From CAVRUZ01 sp963724495 (lineage in GTDB: Bacteria; Actinomycetota; Actinomycetes; Propionibacteriales; DAIQRJ01): a DNA stretch of 64,000 nt. Below are positions 1 to 8,877 of this stretch, piece by piece. The stretch is from NCBI GenBank assembly GCA_963724495.1, contig CAVRUZ010000002.1, positions 124,001 to 188,000 of the forward strand, in the 5' to 3' direction. Position 1 is the first letter of the stretch, and every line of letters begins with the position of its first letter. The translations under genes were made by a program, and so were the position numbers. Under the pieces are notes generated by a model. The model was given only the letters and a program-made list of their open reading frames with translations. It was not told the origin of the DNA and did not search any database.

Positions 1-384
1 TGTGGACAACTTCTGTGCAGAACGCCGGCCAGCTGTGGATCCGAACGGCTCAGGCGTCCGACCGCTGTGGCCGGCCCAACCGGCCCTCAAACATGCAAGA
101 GGTCCGGGCACGTCCGGACATGTCCGGTTATCTCGGGCGGGGAGTCTGTCCGTCTGCCTGTTTGCGGATGTCCTAGCTGACCGAGTGCATCCGACCGGCC
201 ACGGTCCGGTTGGCTGGGCGGCTGTCCACAGCCAGGGTCGTTTCGCGGGATCCGTCCACGCTCGCCGCGTCGTGCCCGCAGGTGTCGGCGCGGCCAGGCA
301 GGCTGTGCCCTGTCGACGTGAACGCGCGGCTAGCCTGCTTCGCTGCCGGAATCCGAGCAGGTCGGCGTCGAGCGGATTCTGGGA
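1..384. other. non-coding left edge with repeat copy A
   Basis: No convincing gene lies here. The stretch contains palindromic repeat copy A (89-163) and its conserved flanks (about 54-185), followed by roughly 200 bp of leader upstream of the YgjP-like gene. The gene to the left is cut off by the window edge. Confidence 0.5.
89..163 (+). repeat. palindromic intergenic repeat, copy A
   Basis: A 75-bp imperfect dyad opens with AAACATGCA (89-97) and closes with TGCCTGTTT (155-163), which is one mismatch from the reverse complement of the opening. The centre carries the perfect palindrome GGACATGTCC (116-125). Similarity to copy B extends beyond the dyad on both sides (about 54-185), giving roughly 115 bp of nearly identical sequence. 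Copies B, C and D are at 1038, 11564 and 34441. Confidence 0.8.
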
Positions 385-1002
385 GTGGGGTCGGGAAGTG
401 GGACTGCGGTGAGAGTGGACGACGTCAGGCAACCGCCCTTGCCCGGTACGGGTCCGAGGGTGGAGATCCGGCGGAGCCGGCGGCGGCGCCGGACGGTGCA
501 GGCCTACCAGGAGGGCGACACGGTGGTCGTCCTGATGCCGGCCGGCCTGTCCCGGGCCGCTGAGCAGCGCCACGTCGCCGACCTGCTCGGCCGGCTGACC
601 CGTCGCGAGCGCCGCCGCCACCCATCCGAGCCCGATCTGACCAGGCGGGCAGAGGCGCTTCGTGCCCGCTATCTCCCCGAGGCGCCGGAGCCGGCGTCGG
701 TGCGCTACGTCTCGAACCAGCTGCACCGGTGGGGTTCGTGCACGCCGTCCGATCGCACCATCCGGCTCACCGACCGCCTGGTCGGGATGCCCGGCTGGGT
801 GCTCGACTACGTGCTGCTGCACGAGCTCTGCCACCTGGTAGTGGCAGCTCACGATGCGCGCTTCCAGGCGCTGCTCGACCGGTACCCGCAGGTCGAGCGG
901 GCCAAGGGCTTCCTGGCCGGGTACGAGCACGCCTCTGGCGGCGGTTCCGGCACACCGGCCGCTGCAGCAGGGCACGACCACGTGCCGGGGGACGTCGACT
1001 GA
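385..1002 (+). CDS. YgjP-like metallopeptidase (DUF45/M48-like)
   Basis: A putative zinc metallopeptidase of the YgjP/DUF45 family, cytoplasmic, with no known substrate. The C-terminal half carries HELCHLVVAAHD, an HExxH zinc and catalytic motif with a downstream His, preceded by the family hallmark NQLHRWGSCTPSDRTIRLTDR, of which the WGSC core is most diagnostic. At 205 residues it is slightly shorter than E. coli YgjP. The start is uncertain: GTG codons at 385, 409 and 415 are all in frame and none has a strong ribosome binding site. The gene is bracketed by inverted repeat copies A and B and ends in a low-complexity Gly/Ala tail. It converges on def. Confidence 0.8.
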   Translation: MGSGSGTAVRVDDVRQPPLPGTGPRVEIRRSRRRRRTVQAYQEGDTVVVLMPAGLSRAAEQRHVADLLGRLTRRERRRHPSEPDLTRRAEALRARYLPEAPEPASVRYVSNQLHRWGSCTPSDRTIRLTDRLVGMPGWVLDYVLLHELCHLVVAAHDARFQALLDRYPQVERAKGFLAGYEHASGGGSGTPAAAAGHDHVPGDVD

Positions 1003-1037
1003 TCGGTCGGACAGCCATCACTCGGTCAGCAATCGAC

Positions 1038-1103
1038 AAACAGGCAGACGAACAGACCTCCCGCCCGAGATAACCGGACATGTCCCGGACCTCTTGCATG
1101 TTT
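1038..1103 (-). repeat. palindromic intergenic repeat, copy B
   Basis: A 66-bp copy of the dyad, bounded on the + strand by AAACAGGCA (1038-1046) and TGCATGTTT (1095-1103), with GGACATGTCC inside. Its reverse complement aligns with copy A across about 115 bp, with an 8-nt indel near the centre. It sits in the convergent gap between the YgjP-like gene and def, where it might also act as a terminator. Confidence 0.8.
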
Positions 1104-1141
1104 GAGGCAGGTTGGGTCGGCCACAGCGGTCGAACGGCCGG

Positions 1142-1789
1142 TCAGTCGACGCTCGGCACGCGCGCGCTCACCGGCCAGTCGTCGGGGTACTCCGCCGCCA
1201 GTCGCGCAGCCTGGGCGTGCAGCTTGCGCCGGTGGCGTCCCGGCAGCAGGTCACCGAAGACGACGCCCCGCAGGTGGTCGGCCTCGTGCTGCAGGCACCG
1301 GGCGACCAGGCCGGTGCCGCCGTAGCGCACCGCCTGACCCGTCTGGTCCATGCCGGTCACCTCGGCGACGGTCGCGCGCCGGCAGGGCACGAAGGCTCCA
1401 GGCAGGGACAGACATCCCTCGCTGTCCTTCTCGCTGCCCTGTTCCGGGACGTCGGGCGTGGTGAGAACGGGGTTGCAGACCACACCCACCAGCCCGCGCA
1501 GGTCGGCTTCGGGAATCGGGTCGCCGTCCTCCTGCTCCTCGAGCCAGGTGTCGTCGGGCCGCAGGTCGAAGACGAACACCGCGAGATCGACACCCACCTG
1601 ATTCGCCGCCAGCCCCACGCCGTCAGCGGCATCCATCGTCGCGAACATGTCGGCGACGAGTTGGGCAAGCGACTCGTCGAACGCGGTGACCGGCGTGAGC
1701 GGCCGGTGCATCAACGGATCGCCCCAGCGCGTGACCGGGCGGAGCCGCCCGGCCGGAAGCCGCCAGTCCGTCGGAGTCGTTCGCTGCAC
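1142..1789 (-). CDS. def: peptide deformylase
   Basis: Removes the N-formyl group from nascent proteins using a metal ion. All three family motifs are present: GVGLAANQVG (motif 1), EGCLSLPG (motif 2, Cys ligand) and QHEADHLRG (motif 3, two His ligands plus catalytic Glu). The open frame runs upstream to 1939, but the Arg-rich extension looks non-native. The GTG at 1789 gives 215 residues, close to family length, with GDPLMHRPLTPV placed as in other deformylases. The gene is convergent with the YgjP-like gene and lies downstream of the NUDIX gene on the same strand. Confidence 0.9.
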   Translation of the reverse strand: MQRTTPTDWRLPAGRLRPVTRWGDPLMHRPLTPVTAFDESLAQLVADMFATMDAADGVGLAANQVGVDLAVFVFDLRPDDTWLEEQEDGDPIPEADLRGLVGVVCNPVLTTPDVPEQGSEKDSEGCLSLPGAFVPCRRATVAEVTGMDQTGQAVRYGGTGLVARCLQHEADHLRGVVFGDLLPGRHRRKLHAQAARLAAEYPDDWPVSARVPSVD

Positions 1790-1960
1790 GGCACCACCCT
1801 CACACGTGCCGACGAGAACCGGGCATTCCGGCTCGTCGTCTCGTCGGCGCCTGACTGCCGATGACGCGAACTCCTGAAAACCGGCGGCCAGAGGCGGCAT
1901 TCGCCCCACCGAAGCCCCGATCGGCGGACTGGACACCACTTTTCAGGGTTCGGGCCTGCG

Positions 1961-2644
1961 TCAGGGCGTCTCGACCGCCAGTCGGACCATGTCGGCGACG
2001 CCGTCGCCCAGCGGTTCGGGCAGCCGGGTGACGTCGAAGAAGGCCAGGTCGAGCGACTCATCGCTGATCACCGGACGGCTCCCGGGCGGAGCGAACAGCC
2101 GGAAGTACAGGTCGTAGTGGTCGGTGCCGGGTGCACGACGGCAGGGCAGGTTCTCGTGCACGACGACGGCGAACAGGTCCGGGCTCAACGTGAGCCCGTC
2201 GATGCCGCCCTCCTCCTCAGCCTCGCGCAGAGCGGCGTCGGCGAGCCCGGCGTCGGCCTCTTCGAGATGACCGCCGAGTTCCAGCCATCTGCCGATCCGC
2301 GCATGCAACGTCAGGAGCACCTCGCGCCGGTCCGCGGAGAGCACGAGCCCGGTGGCGGTGACGTGGCCGGGCGGAAAGGTCCCGTCGACCGCACGCGGAT
2401 GGGCGGTCAGGAAAGCGAGAGTCCGCTCACGCTGCGCCGACTGGGCGACGTCCGGCGGCTGGAAAGAAGTGAGGCGGGCAACGACGTCGCTGTACAGCCG
2501 GTGCCGTGCGGCCTCGCTGAGCGGCGGATCGGAGGCAGCGTGCGCCGCGGCGGCGTCCAGAGGTTCGTGCGCCGCGGCGGCGTCCAGAGGTACGTGCGCG
2601 TTGGCTGCGTCAGGCACCGGTGGGGGCGGCGTCGGGCTTGCCAT
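1961..2644 (-). CDS. NUDIX hydrolase
   Basis: Hydrolyses a nucleoside diphosphate linked to another moiety; the substrate cannot be told from sequence. The NUDIX box is complete: GGHLEEADAGLADAALREAE followed by EEGG. The N-terminal 45 residues are Ala/Pro-rich and contain two copies of a nine-residue repeat (HxPLDAAAA) encoded by a 27-bp tandem duplication. The ATG at 2644 gives 227 residues and lies inside the 3' end of the upstream protease gene (35-nt overlap), so translation is probably coupled. A start further downstream is possible because the Ala-rich leader is not part of the domain. Confidence 0.85.
   Translation of the reverse strand: MASPTPPPPVPDAANAHVPLDAAAAHEPLDAAAAHAASDPPLSEAARHRLYSDVVARLTSFQPPDVAQSAQRERTLAFLTAHPRAVDGTFPPGHVTATGLVLSADRREVLLTLHARIGRWLELGGHLEEADAGLADAALREAEEEGGIDGLTLSPDLFAVVVHENLPCRRAPGTDHYDLYFRLFAPPGSRPVISDESLDLAFFDVTRLPEPLGDGVADMVRLAVETP
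2540..2593. repeat. 27-bp tandem duplication in the NUDIX gene
   Basis: Two adjacent 27-bp units (2540-2566 and 2567-2593) differ at one base, followed by a partial third unit. They encode the duplicated HxPLDAAAA segment before the NUDIX domain. Confidence 0.85.
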
Positions 2645-3938
2645 CCTCGTCGTCGCGCCCGGGCGGTGCCTGGTCGTCGCCGTGGTCGGACTCGCCGAAC
2701 AGGCCCTCCAGCGCGGAGACATCGGGGTCCGGCGCGGTCATCGCCGAAACGTAGGCGGCCGGGTCGTCGAGGTCGGAGCTGCCCGGTACGAACTGCGGGC
2801 TCTGCCAGACCTTGTCGCGAAGCGCCGGTCCGCCGGCCTCCCGGAGCTGGGCGAACAGGGTGGCTGCCTCTCGGGCCCGGCGCGGCCGCAGCTCCAGGCC
2901 GGCGAGCTCGGCGAACACCTGCTCGGTCGGTCCACCGGCGGCCCGGCGGCGCCGCAGCGCCTCCGACAGCGCCGGCTCGCTCGGCATCCGCCCGACCGCA
3001 GCCTGCCCGACGACGTCGTCGACCCAGCCGATGACGAGGGCGAGCAGTGTCTCGAGGTGCGACTCGCGGGCCCGTTGCTCGGGCGATTCGGAGGCCTGCT
3101 CCATCCGCTCGTTGATCTGGCGCATCATCGACTCGGGGTCGGCCGGATCGGCCATCGACAGCAGATCGGACAGGTCACCCAGCCTCGGGGTCGACCCGGC
3201 GGCAGTAGCGCCGAGCACGGTCTGGATCCGGTCGAGCAGCCAGGGGGCGGTGTGGTGCAGGCGGGCGTGCGCCGACTCGCGCAGCGCGAGGTAGACGCGC
3301 ACCTCCGCCGGGTCCCGTTCGATCGACTCGGCGAACTGCCGGACGTTGCCCGGGAGCAGGACGCGAATCGAGCTGTCGGTGAGCGGAAGTCCGATGTCGG
3401 CACCGCCCAGCACCTGTGTGGACAGCTTGGCGATACCCGCCGCGACCTGCTGCGACAGCATCGCCTGGATCATCGGCGTCATCATCTTGGACAGGGCCGA
3501 AAGGTCCAGGCCTGCAGCTGGTGCCTCTGGGCCGGCGGCCTGGGTCGCCTGTTCGAGGTCTGCGCGCGACTGCTGCTGGAGCTGCTCGACCAGAGGGAGG
3601 AGCAGCGTGCGCCAGGCGACCGCCGTCCCTTCGACCCACTCGGCCCGGCTCCACGCGGCTGCCTTCCCGGTGCCGGCGCTGAGCCCGGTGACCGGATCGA
3701 CCCACATCTCCGCGAGCCGAACCGCGTCGGCCACTGCCTCGGCCTCGGCGGGTGTCACCGACGGGTCGGCACCTTCGGCGGCGGCGAGCTGGCGACTCGT
3801 GGTGACGAGTGTCGAGAGTTCCATCGGGTCGCCGCCGGAGTACATGCGTGAGAGCTGGCCGAACATCGCGGCCATGTCTGCCGGGTTGAACCCGCCAAAG
3901 CCCGGCTGCTCCGGTCCGCCCGGGGTGTTGCCTGTCAC
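2610..3938 (-). CDS. zinc-dependent metalloprotease, DUF2342 family
   Basis: Belongs to the actinobacterial DUF2342 proteins (Rv3195-like), annotated as zinc metalloproteases or F420-associated proteins; no substrate is established. The metal-site helix is LRESAHARLHHTAPWLLDRI. The typical C-terminal block VWQSPQFVPGSSDLDDPAAY is also present. The GTG at 3938 follows AGGAGG with 5-nt spacing, giving 442 residues; the open frame extends further upstream but without a ribosome site. It is divergent from moaE. Its neighbourhood with the PDZ protease and UPF0182 genes mirrors Rv3193c-Rv3195. The C terminus is acidic and overlaps the NUDIX start. Confidence 0.85.
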   Translation of the reverse strand: MTGNTPGGPEQPGFGGFNPADMAAMFGQLSRMYSGGDPMELSTLVTTSRQLAAAEGADPSVTPAEAEAVADAVRLAEMWVDPVTGLSAGTGKAAAWSRAEWVEGTAVAWRTLLLPLVEQLQQQSRADLEQATQAAGPEAPAAGLDLSALSKMMTPMIQAMLSQQVAAGIAKLSTQVLGGADIGLPLTDSSIRVLLPGNVRQFAESIERDPAEVRVYLALRESAHARLHHTAPWLLDRIQTVLGATAAGSTPRLGDLSDLLSMADPADPESMMRQINERMEQASESPEQRARESHLETLLALVIGWVDDVVGQAAVGRMPSEPALSEALRRRRAAGGPTEQVFAELAGLELRPRRAREAATLFAQLREAGGPALRDKVWQSPQFVPGSSDLDDPAAYVSAMTAPDPDVSALEGLFGESDHGDDQAPPGRDDEDGKPDAAPTGA

Positions 3939-4083
3939 GTCGCCTCCTGCGCTTCGTCGCGGTCTCGCCGGGCCAACGGTAGTCGCCGGGGCGAAAGCCA
4001 TCGTCGCTCGCCGAAGCGTGACGCGGCGCAAGGCGCTACGTGATCGGACCGGTAGGTTCGCGACCACCACGAGGAGGAACGTC

Positions 4084-4512
4084 ATGGCGCACGAGCCGGT
4101 CCGGCTCACCGCCTTGCGCGACGAGGACATCTCCGTCGCCGAGGTCCTGGCGGCGGTCGCAGACCCATCGGCCGGCGGGCATGCCCTCTTCGTCGGCACG
4201 GTGCGCGACCACGACGGCGGCCGCGAGGTGGCGAAGCTGGTCTACACGGCTCATCCCACGGCGACCGAGCGTCTGCGCGACGTGGCGATCGAGGTCGCGG
4301 CCATGCCGGGCGTCGTGGCCGTGGCCGGGCTCCACCGGTTGGGGGAGCTGGTGATCGGCGACACGACGGTCGTGCTGGCGGTGTCGGCGGGACATCGGGC
4401 GGCCGCCTTCGACGCCTGCCGGGCGTTCATCGACACCCTGAAGCAGAGCGTGCCCGTCTGGAAGGAACAGGTCTTCGCCGACGGCACGTCGGAGTGGGTC
4501 GACCACGCCTGA
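4084..4512 (+). CDS. moaE: molybdopterin synthase catalytic subunit MoaE
   Basis: Large subunit of molybdopterin synthase, which adds two sulfurs to precursor Z using thiocarboxylated MoaD. Conserved blocks are GHALFVGTVRDHDGGR, the HPTATERL helix and the catalytic-lysine region LKQSVPVWKEQVFADG. At 142 residues it is of normal length. The ATG at 4084 follows GAGGAGGA, which decides the start. MoaD is not in the window, so the partner must be encoded elsewhere. It diverges from the DUF2342 gene; a -10-like TAGGTT lies about 30 nt upstream. Confidence 0.92.
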   Translation: MAHEPVRLTALRDEDISVAEVLAAVADPSAGGHALFVGTVRDHDGGREVAKLVYTAHPTATERLRDVAIEVAAMPGVVAVAGLHRLGELVIGDTTVVLAVSAGHRAAAFDACRAFIDTLKQSVPVWKEQVFADGTSEWVDHA

Positions 4513-4619
4513 CCTCGGTCTCACGACACGCTGACTAGGCTGCCGGACATCCTGACCTACCTGCGCGCACACGGTTCTCCCCTGGGCACGCGATCGCCGA
4601 GCGCCCGCGGGGTGCGTGG

Positions 4620-5669
4620 ATGACCCACCGCCACGCGACCATCGCCGTCTCCGCGGTCGCGCTGGCCATCCTCACCGCGATCACGGTGCTGCTGCCGGTG
4701 CCCTACGTGCGGATGAGCCCAGGGCCGGCAGTCGACGTGCTCGGCGGGTCGGGCAGCGACGCCGTCATGCGCATCACCGGTCACCAGACCTACCCCACAT
4801 CTGGTCGCCTCGACCTGACCACGGTCTCGGCGACCGATCCCAAGGACAAGCTGAGCGTCCTGTCGATGCTGTCCGGCTGGTTGGACCCCACGGTGGCCGT
4901 GCTCCCGCGCTCCTACCTGTATCCGCCGACGGTGACGGTGCAGCAGATCGAGAAGCAGAACGCCGAGGAGATGACCGGCTCACAGAACGCTGCGATCGTC
5001 GCCGGCCTCGCACTGGCAAAGGTGCCGGGAACGAAGCGCGCCCAGGTGACCGCCGTGGTGGAGGACTCCCCGGCCGAGGGGAAGCTCAAGGCCGCTGACT
5101 TCGTGCTGGCTGTGGACGGGCAAGCCGTCGACGGGCCGGATGAGCTGCGGGCGGCCATTCGCGCACAACCGCCGGGAGACACCATCAGACTCTCGGTCCG
5201 GCGCGACAACAAGGAGATCACCGTCCCGGTGGTCTCGAGAGCAGCGTCGGACGACGCGAGCAAGTCACAGGTGGGCATCGACGTCGGGATGGGGTTCGAC
5301 ACTCCGGTCCAGGTGGACGTGCGGCTCCCCATCGACATCGGCGGTCCGAGCGCCGGCATGATGTTCGCCCTGTCGCTCTACGACAAGGTCACGCCGGGCG
5401 AACTGGCCGACGGCCGGACCGTCGCGGGCACCGGGACGATCGATGCCGACGGAACGGTGGGTTCGATCATCGGCATCCAGCAGAAGCTGTACGGGGCCAA
5501 GGAGGGCGGTGCCTCGGTCTTCCTCGCACCGGCCGACAACTGCGAAGAGGCTGCGCGGGTCCAGATCGACGGACTCGCGGTCTACCGGGTGTCCACGCTG
5601 AACGATTCGGTCACAGTTCTCCGCGACTTGGAGGCCGGCAGGTCACCGTCTGTGCCCCGATGCGGTTGA
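4620..5669 (+). CDS. secreted/membrane PDZ-domain Lon-like protease (S16, YlbL family)
   Basis: A membrane-anchored serine protease of the YlbL/Rv3194c type. An N-terminal hydrophobic segment (residues 8-27) anchors it. A PDZ domain lies around residues 130-210 (SPAEGKLKAADFVLAVDGQA), followed by a Lon-like proteolytic domain whose Ser is in IGGPSAGMMFAL and whose Lys is in QQKLYGAKEGG. Length (349) is normal. It lies 67 nt upstream of the UPF0182 gene, an arrangement kept across actinomycetes. The substrate is unknown. Confidence 0.88.
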   Translation: MTHRHATIAVSAVALAILTAITVLLPVPYVRMSPGPAVDVLGGSGSDAVMRITGHQTYPTSGRLDLTTVSATDPKDKLSVLSMLSGWLDPTVAVLPRSYLYPPTVTVQQIEKQNAEEMTGSQNAAIVAGLALAKVPGTKRAQVTAVVEDSPAEGKLKAADFVLAVDGQAVDGPDELRAAIRAQPPGDTIRLSVRRDNKEITVPVVSRAASDDASKSQVGIDVGMGFDTPVQVDVRLPIDIGGPSAGMMFALSLYDKVTPGELADGRTVAGTGTIDADGTVGSIIGIQQKLYGAKEGGASVFLAPADNCEEAARVQIDGLAVYRVSTLNDSVTVLRDLEAGRSPSVPRCG

Positions 5670-5736
5670 CTGGCGTCGGCGCGGCCGCTGACCCTGCACC
5701 GGACCAGCAAGGGCGTGACCCGGAGAAGGGGGCGAC

Positions 5737-8661
5737 ATGAGCACGATCCGACCACCCGTCCGCCTCCCGACGCGTCCCGCGGGGAGGCGGGGTCGGCTGG
5801 TGCCGATCCTCGTGATCGTCGTCGTCGTCCTCGTGGCGTTCTTCACGATGGCGTCGGTGTGGACCTCCAAGCTGTGGTTCGACACCCTCGGCGCCGGTGA
5901 GGTCTTCACCACCTCGCTGCTCACCCGGCTTGCCCTCTTCGCCATCGGGGCCGCCGTCACTTTCGTGGTCCTGGCCGGGACCGCGGTCCTGGCGTGGCGA
6001 TCGCGCCCGCCCGCCGGTTCGGGATGGAACCCGGTGGTCGACCGCTACCGCGCCGGGCTCGACGCCCACCGCAAGCTCGCAGTGATCGCCCCGGTCGCGG
6101 TCGTGGCGATCTTCGCGGGTGCCTCGGCCTCGTCGCACTGGCAGCAGTTCCTGGCCTGGCGGAGCCGCACGTCGTTCGGTGTCGTCGACCCCCAGTTCGC
6201 CCGGGACGCTTCGTTCTACGTCTTCACCTACCCGTTCCTGCGGTACCTGCTCTCGTTCGGGTTTGTCCTTGTGGTGTTCGCGATCATCATCGCGTTGGGC
6301 GCGCATCTGGCCTATGGCGGAATCCGCCCGACCGGGCCCAACCGCCGGTCGACGTCGGCTGCGCACATCCACCTCGCGGTCCTTCTCGGCATCTTCTGCG
6401 CGCTCAAGGCCGTGCAGTACTACCTCGACCGATTCGGCCTGATGCTGGACGACCACAAGCTGTCGGGCTCCAGCTTCTCCTTCACCGGGCTCACCTACAC
6501 GGGTGCGCACGCGGAGCTGCCGGGACGCACGATCCTGATGGTGATCGCCATCGGCACCGCCGTGCTGTTCTTCGCCAACGTCGTGCGTCGTACCTGGTTG
6601 CTGCCCGGTCTCGGGCTCGCCATCCTCGCCGTGACAGCTGTCCTGTTCGGCTGGTTGTGGCCGACGCTCATCCAGCAGTTCCAGGTCCGGCCGAACGAGC
6701 CCGACCGTGAGTCCACCTACATCCAACGAAATATCGGGGCCACTCGTGACTCCTACGGTCTGGCCGGTGTGGACGTCCAGCCGTACGCGGCAAAGACGAC
6801 CGCCACGGCAGGGCAACTGAAGAACGATGCGGAGTCCGTGCCGGGGATCCGGCTCATGGACCCGAACCTGGTCGCCGAGAGCTTCGAGCAGCTGCAGCAG
6901 ATTCGTGGTTTCTACTCCTTCCCGAGTGTGCTCGACGTCGACCGGTACACGATCGACGGAACCACTCAGGACGCCGTGGTTGCGGCCCGCGAGGTCAGTC
7001 TCGAGGGATTGCCTTCCCAGCAACGGAACTGGAACAACGACCACACCGTGTTCACGCATGGGTACGGGGGAGTGGCGGCCTACGGCAACCGGGCCGCGGC
7101 CAACGGCGCACCGGTCTGGATGGAGCGGGACCTGCCGTCGACCGGCGACCTCGGCGAGTACCAACAGCGGATCTACTTCGGCGAGCAGTCTCCCGACTAC
7201 TCGATCGTCGGCCGACCTGCCGGCGCGGCCCCCATCGAGCTCGACGTCCCCGGTGACACCGGGGACGGCCAGTCCGCCTACGTCTACACCGGAAAGGGAG
7301 GCGTCGACATCGGCTCCCCATGGCGGCGGGCCCTCTACGCAGCGAAGTTCACCGACCTGAACATCCTGCTCAGCCAGCGGATCACCGGTGACTCGAAGAT
7401 CCTCTACGACCGTCACCCGGCCGACCGGGTCGCGAAGGTCGCTCCCTGGCTGTCGCTGGACTCCGACGCCTACCCCTCCATCGTCGACGGCCGGGTCCTG
7501 TGGATCGTCGACGGCTACACCACGTCGGACAGCTACCCCAACTCCCAGCGGGTCCAGCTCGGTACCGCCACGTCGGACACGCTCACGGCCCAGCGCGGCG
7601 GACCTGCCAGCACCGAGGGCGTCACCTACATGCGCAACTCGATCAAGGCCACGGTCGACGCCTACGACGGCACGGTGACGCTGTACCAGTGGGACGACGC
7701 CGATCCGGTCGTCGCCACCTGGAGCAAGGTGTTCCCCGGCCTGGTGCAGCCGAAGGCGTCGATGTCGGAGGCGCTGCTGTCTCACGTGCGGTACCCGGAG
7801 GACCTGTTCAAGGTCCAGCGGGAGTTGCTCGGCCAGTACCACGTGACCGACCCGAAGACCTTCTACGAGGGCACCGAGCGCTGGACTGTCCCCAACGACC
7901 CCACCAAGGCCATCCGCGACGCGCAGCCGCCGTACTACCTGTCGGTGAAGATGCCCGGGCAGGACGAGCCGCACTTCTCGCTGACCTCGACCTACATCCC
8001 GGTCAACAAGCAGAATCTCGCGGCGTTCGTCGCCGTCAACTCCGATGCGACCAGCGACGAGTACGGCAAGATGCGCGTGCTCCAGCTCAACGGCACCACG
8101 CAGGTGAACGGTCCGGGCCAGGCGGCCCAGTCGATGCAGACCGACCAGCAGGTGCGGGAGACCCTGCTCGCCCTCCAGGGGACGCAGGGCGGCGCATCGC
8201 AGACACAAGCCGTCCCTGGAAACCTGCTGACGTTGCCGATGGGCGGCGGTCTGCTCTACGTGCAGCCGTACTACGCCCAACGGCAGGGCGCCAACGTGGG
8301 CTCGTATCCCTTGCTGCGCTTGGTGATCGTGCAGTTCGGCGACAAGGTGGCTTCGGGTGCCTCCCTGCAGACGGCCCTGGACTCCCTCTTCTCTGGTAAC
8401 TCCGGGGCCGAGACCGACGAGCCGGGTGGCGTCAAGGACCCGCCGACTCCGACCACCGGTGACGCTGAGGTGAGACGGCAACTCGAACTCGCCGCGAGCG
8501 CCTTCGCCGATGCCGACGAGGCGCTGAAGGCGGGCGACCTGACCGGCTATGCAGCCGCGATGGAGGAAGCACGGAAGGCCGTCGAGGCTGCCCGCAGCGC
8601 CGAGGGCGGTTCTACCGACCCGAATGCGACACCGACTCCCACCCCGGAGCCGGAGCCGTAG
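5737..8661 (+). CDS. UPF0182 family membrane protein
   Basis: A large conserved integral membrane protein of unknown function (Rv3193c-like). The N-terminal third has about seven hydrophobic segments starting near residue 20, then a large extracytoplasmic-looking domain with RNIGATRDSYGL and other family blocks, then an acidic, Ala-rich helical tail ending in Pro/Thr repeats. Length (974) is typical. The ATG at 5737 follows GAAGGGGGCGAC. It probably forms an operon with the PDZ protease upstream. No function is assigned. Confidence 0.88.
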   Translation: MSTIRPPVRLPTRPAGRRGRLVPILVIVVVVLVAFFTMASVWTSKLWFDTLGAGEVFTTSLLTRLALFAIGAAVTFVVLAGTAVLAWRSRPPAGSGWNPVVDRYRAGLDAHRKLAVIAPVAVVAIFAGASASSHWQQFLAWRSRTSFGVVDPQFARDASFYVFTYPFLRYLLSFGFVLVVFAIIIALGAHLAYGGIRPTGPNRRSTSAAHIHLAVLLGIFCALKAVQYYLDRFGLMLDDHKLSGSSFSFTGLTYTGAHAELPGRTILMVIAIGTAVLFFANVVRRTWLLPGLGLAILAVTAVLFGWLWPTLIQQFQVRPNEPDRESTYIQRNIGATRDSYGLAGVDVQPYAAKTTATAGQLKNDAESVPGIRLMDPNLVAESFEQLQQIRGFYSFPSVLDVDRYTIDGTTQDAVVAAREVSLEGLPSQQRNWNNDHTVFTHGYGGVAAYGNRAAANGAPVWMERDLPSTGDLGEYQQRIYFGEQSPDYSIVGRPAGAAPIELDVPGDTGDGQSAYVYTGKGGVDIGSPWRRALYAAKFTDLNILLSQRITGDSKILYDRHPADRVAKVAPWLSLDSDAYPSIVDGRVLWIVDGYTTSDSYPNSQRVQLGTATSDTLTAQRGGPASTEGVTYMRNSIKATVDAYDGTVTLYQWDDADPVVATWSKVFPGLVQPKASMSEALLSHVRYPEDLFKVQRELLGQYHVTDPKTFYEGTERWTVPNDPTKAIRDAQPPYYLSVKMPGQDEPHFSLTSTYIPVNKQNLAAFVAVNSDATSDEYGKMRVLQLNGTTQVNGPGQAAQSMQTDQQVRETLLALQGTQGGASQTQAVPGNLLTLPMGGGLLYVQPYYAQRQGANVGSYPLLRLVIVQFGDKVASGASLQTALDSLFSGNSGAETDEPGGVKDPPTPTTGDAEVRRQLELAASAFADADEALKAGDLTGYAAAMEEARKAVEAARSAEGGSTDPNATPTPTPEPEP

Positions 8662-8748
8662 GAGGCCTGGTCCGGCCGTATCGCCTTGGGTTGGGCCGCT
8701 TGGGATTTGGCCGCCGTCCGGGAAGCCCGGTAACGTTGCGCGAGCCGA

Positions 8749-8822
8749 CGCGGGGTGGAGCAGCTCGGTAGCTCGCCGGGCTCATAACCCGGAGGTCGCA
8801 GGTTCGAATCCTGCCCCCGCTA
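8749..8822 (+). tRNA. initiator tRNA-fMet (CAT)
   Basis: A full cloverleaf with anticodon CAT. Initiator features are visible: no Watson-Crick pair at 1-72 (C1 against T72), and three consecutive G-C pairs in the anticodon stem (GGG before the loop, CCC after). The T arm GCAGGTTCGAATCCTGC is perfect. CCA is not encoded. A -10-like TAACGT lies at about 8730, and a strong terminator hairpin follows directly. Confidence 0.95.
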
Positions 8823-8828
8823 CAAATT

Positions 8829-8860
8829 CAGGCCCGGAGATCTGCGGATCTCCGGGCCTG
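8829..8860 (+). terminator. terminator after tRNA-fMet
   Basis: A perfect 14-bp stem (8829-8842 with 8847-8860) and TGCG loop directly follow the tRNA. The downstream tail CTGCATTTGC is only weakly T-rich. Because the cupin gene ends nearby on the other strand, the hairpin may work in both directions. Confidence 0.75.
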
Positions 8861-8877
8861 CTGCATTTGCTGATCGG

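Noticed and set aside
89..1103. Insertion sequence flanked by inverted repeats A and B
   Set aside because: The gene between them is a YgjP-like protease, not a transposase; no target-site duplication is apparent.
5611..8481. 956-codon open frame antisense to UPF0182
   Set aside because: Shadow of the real gene; the product is a low-complexity Arg/Val/Gly sequence with no start site.
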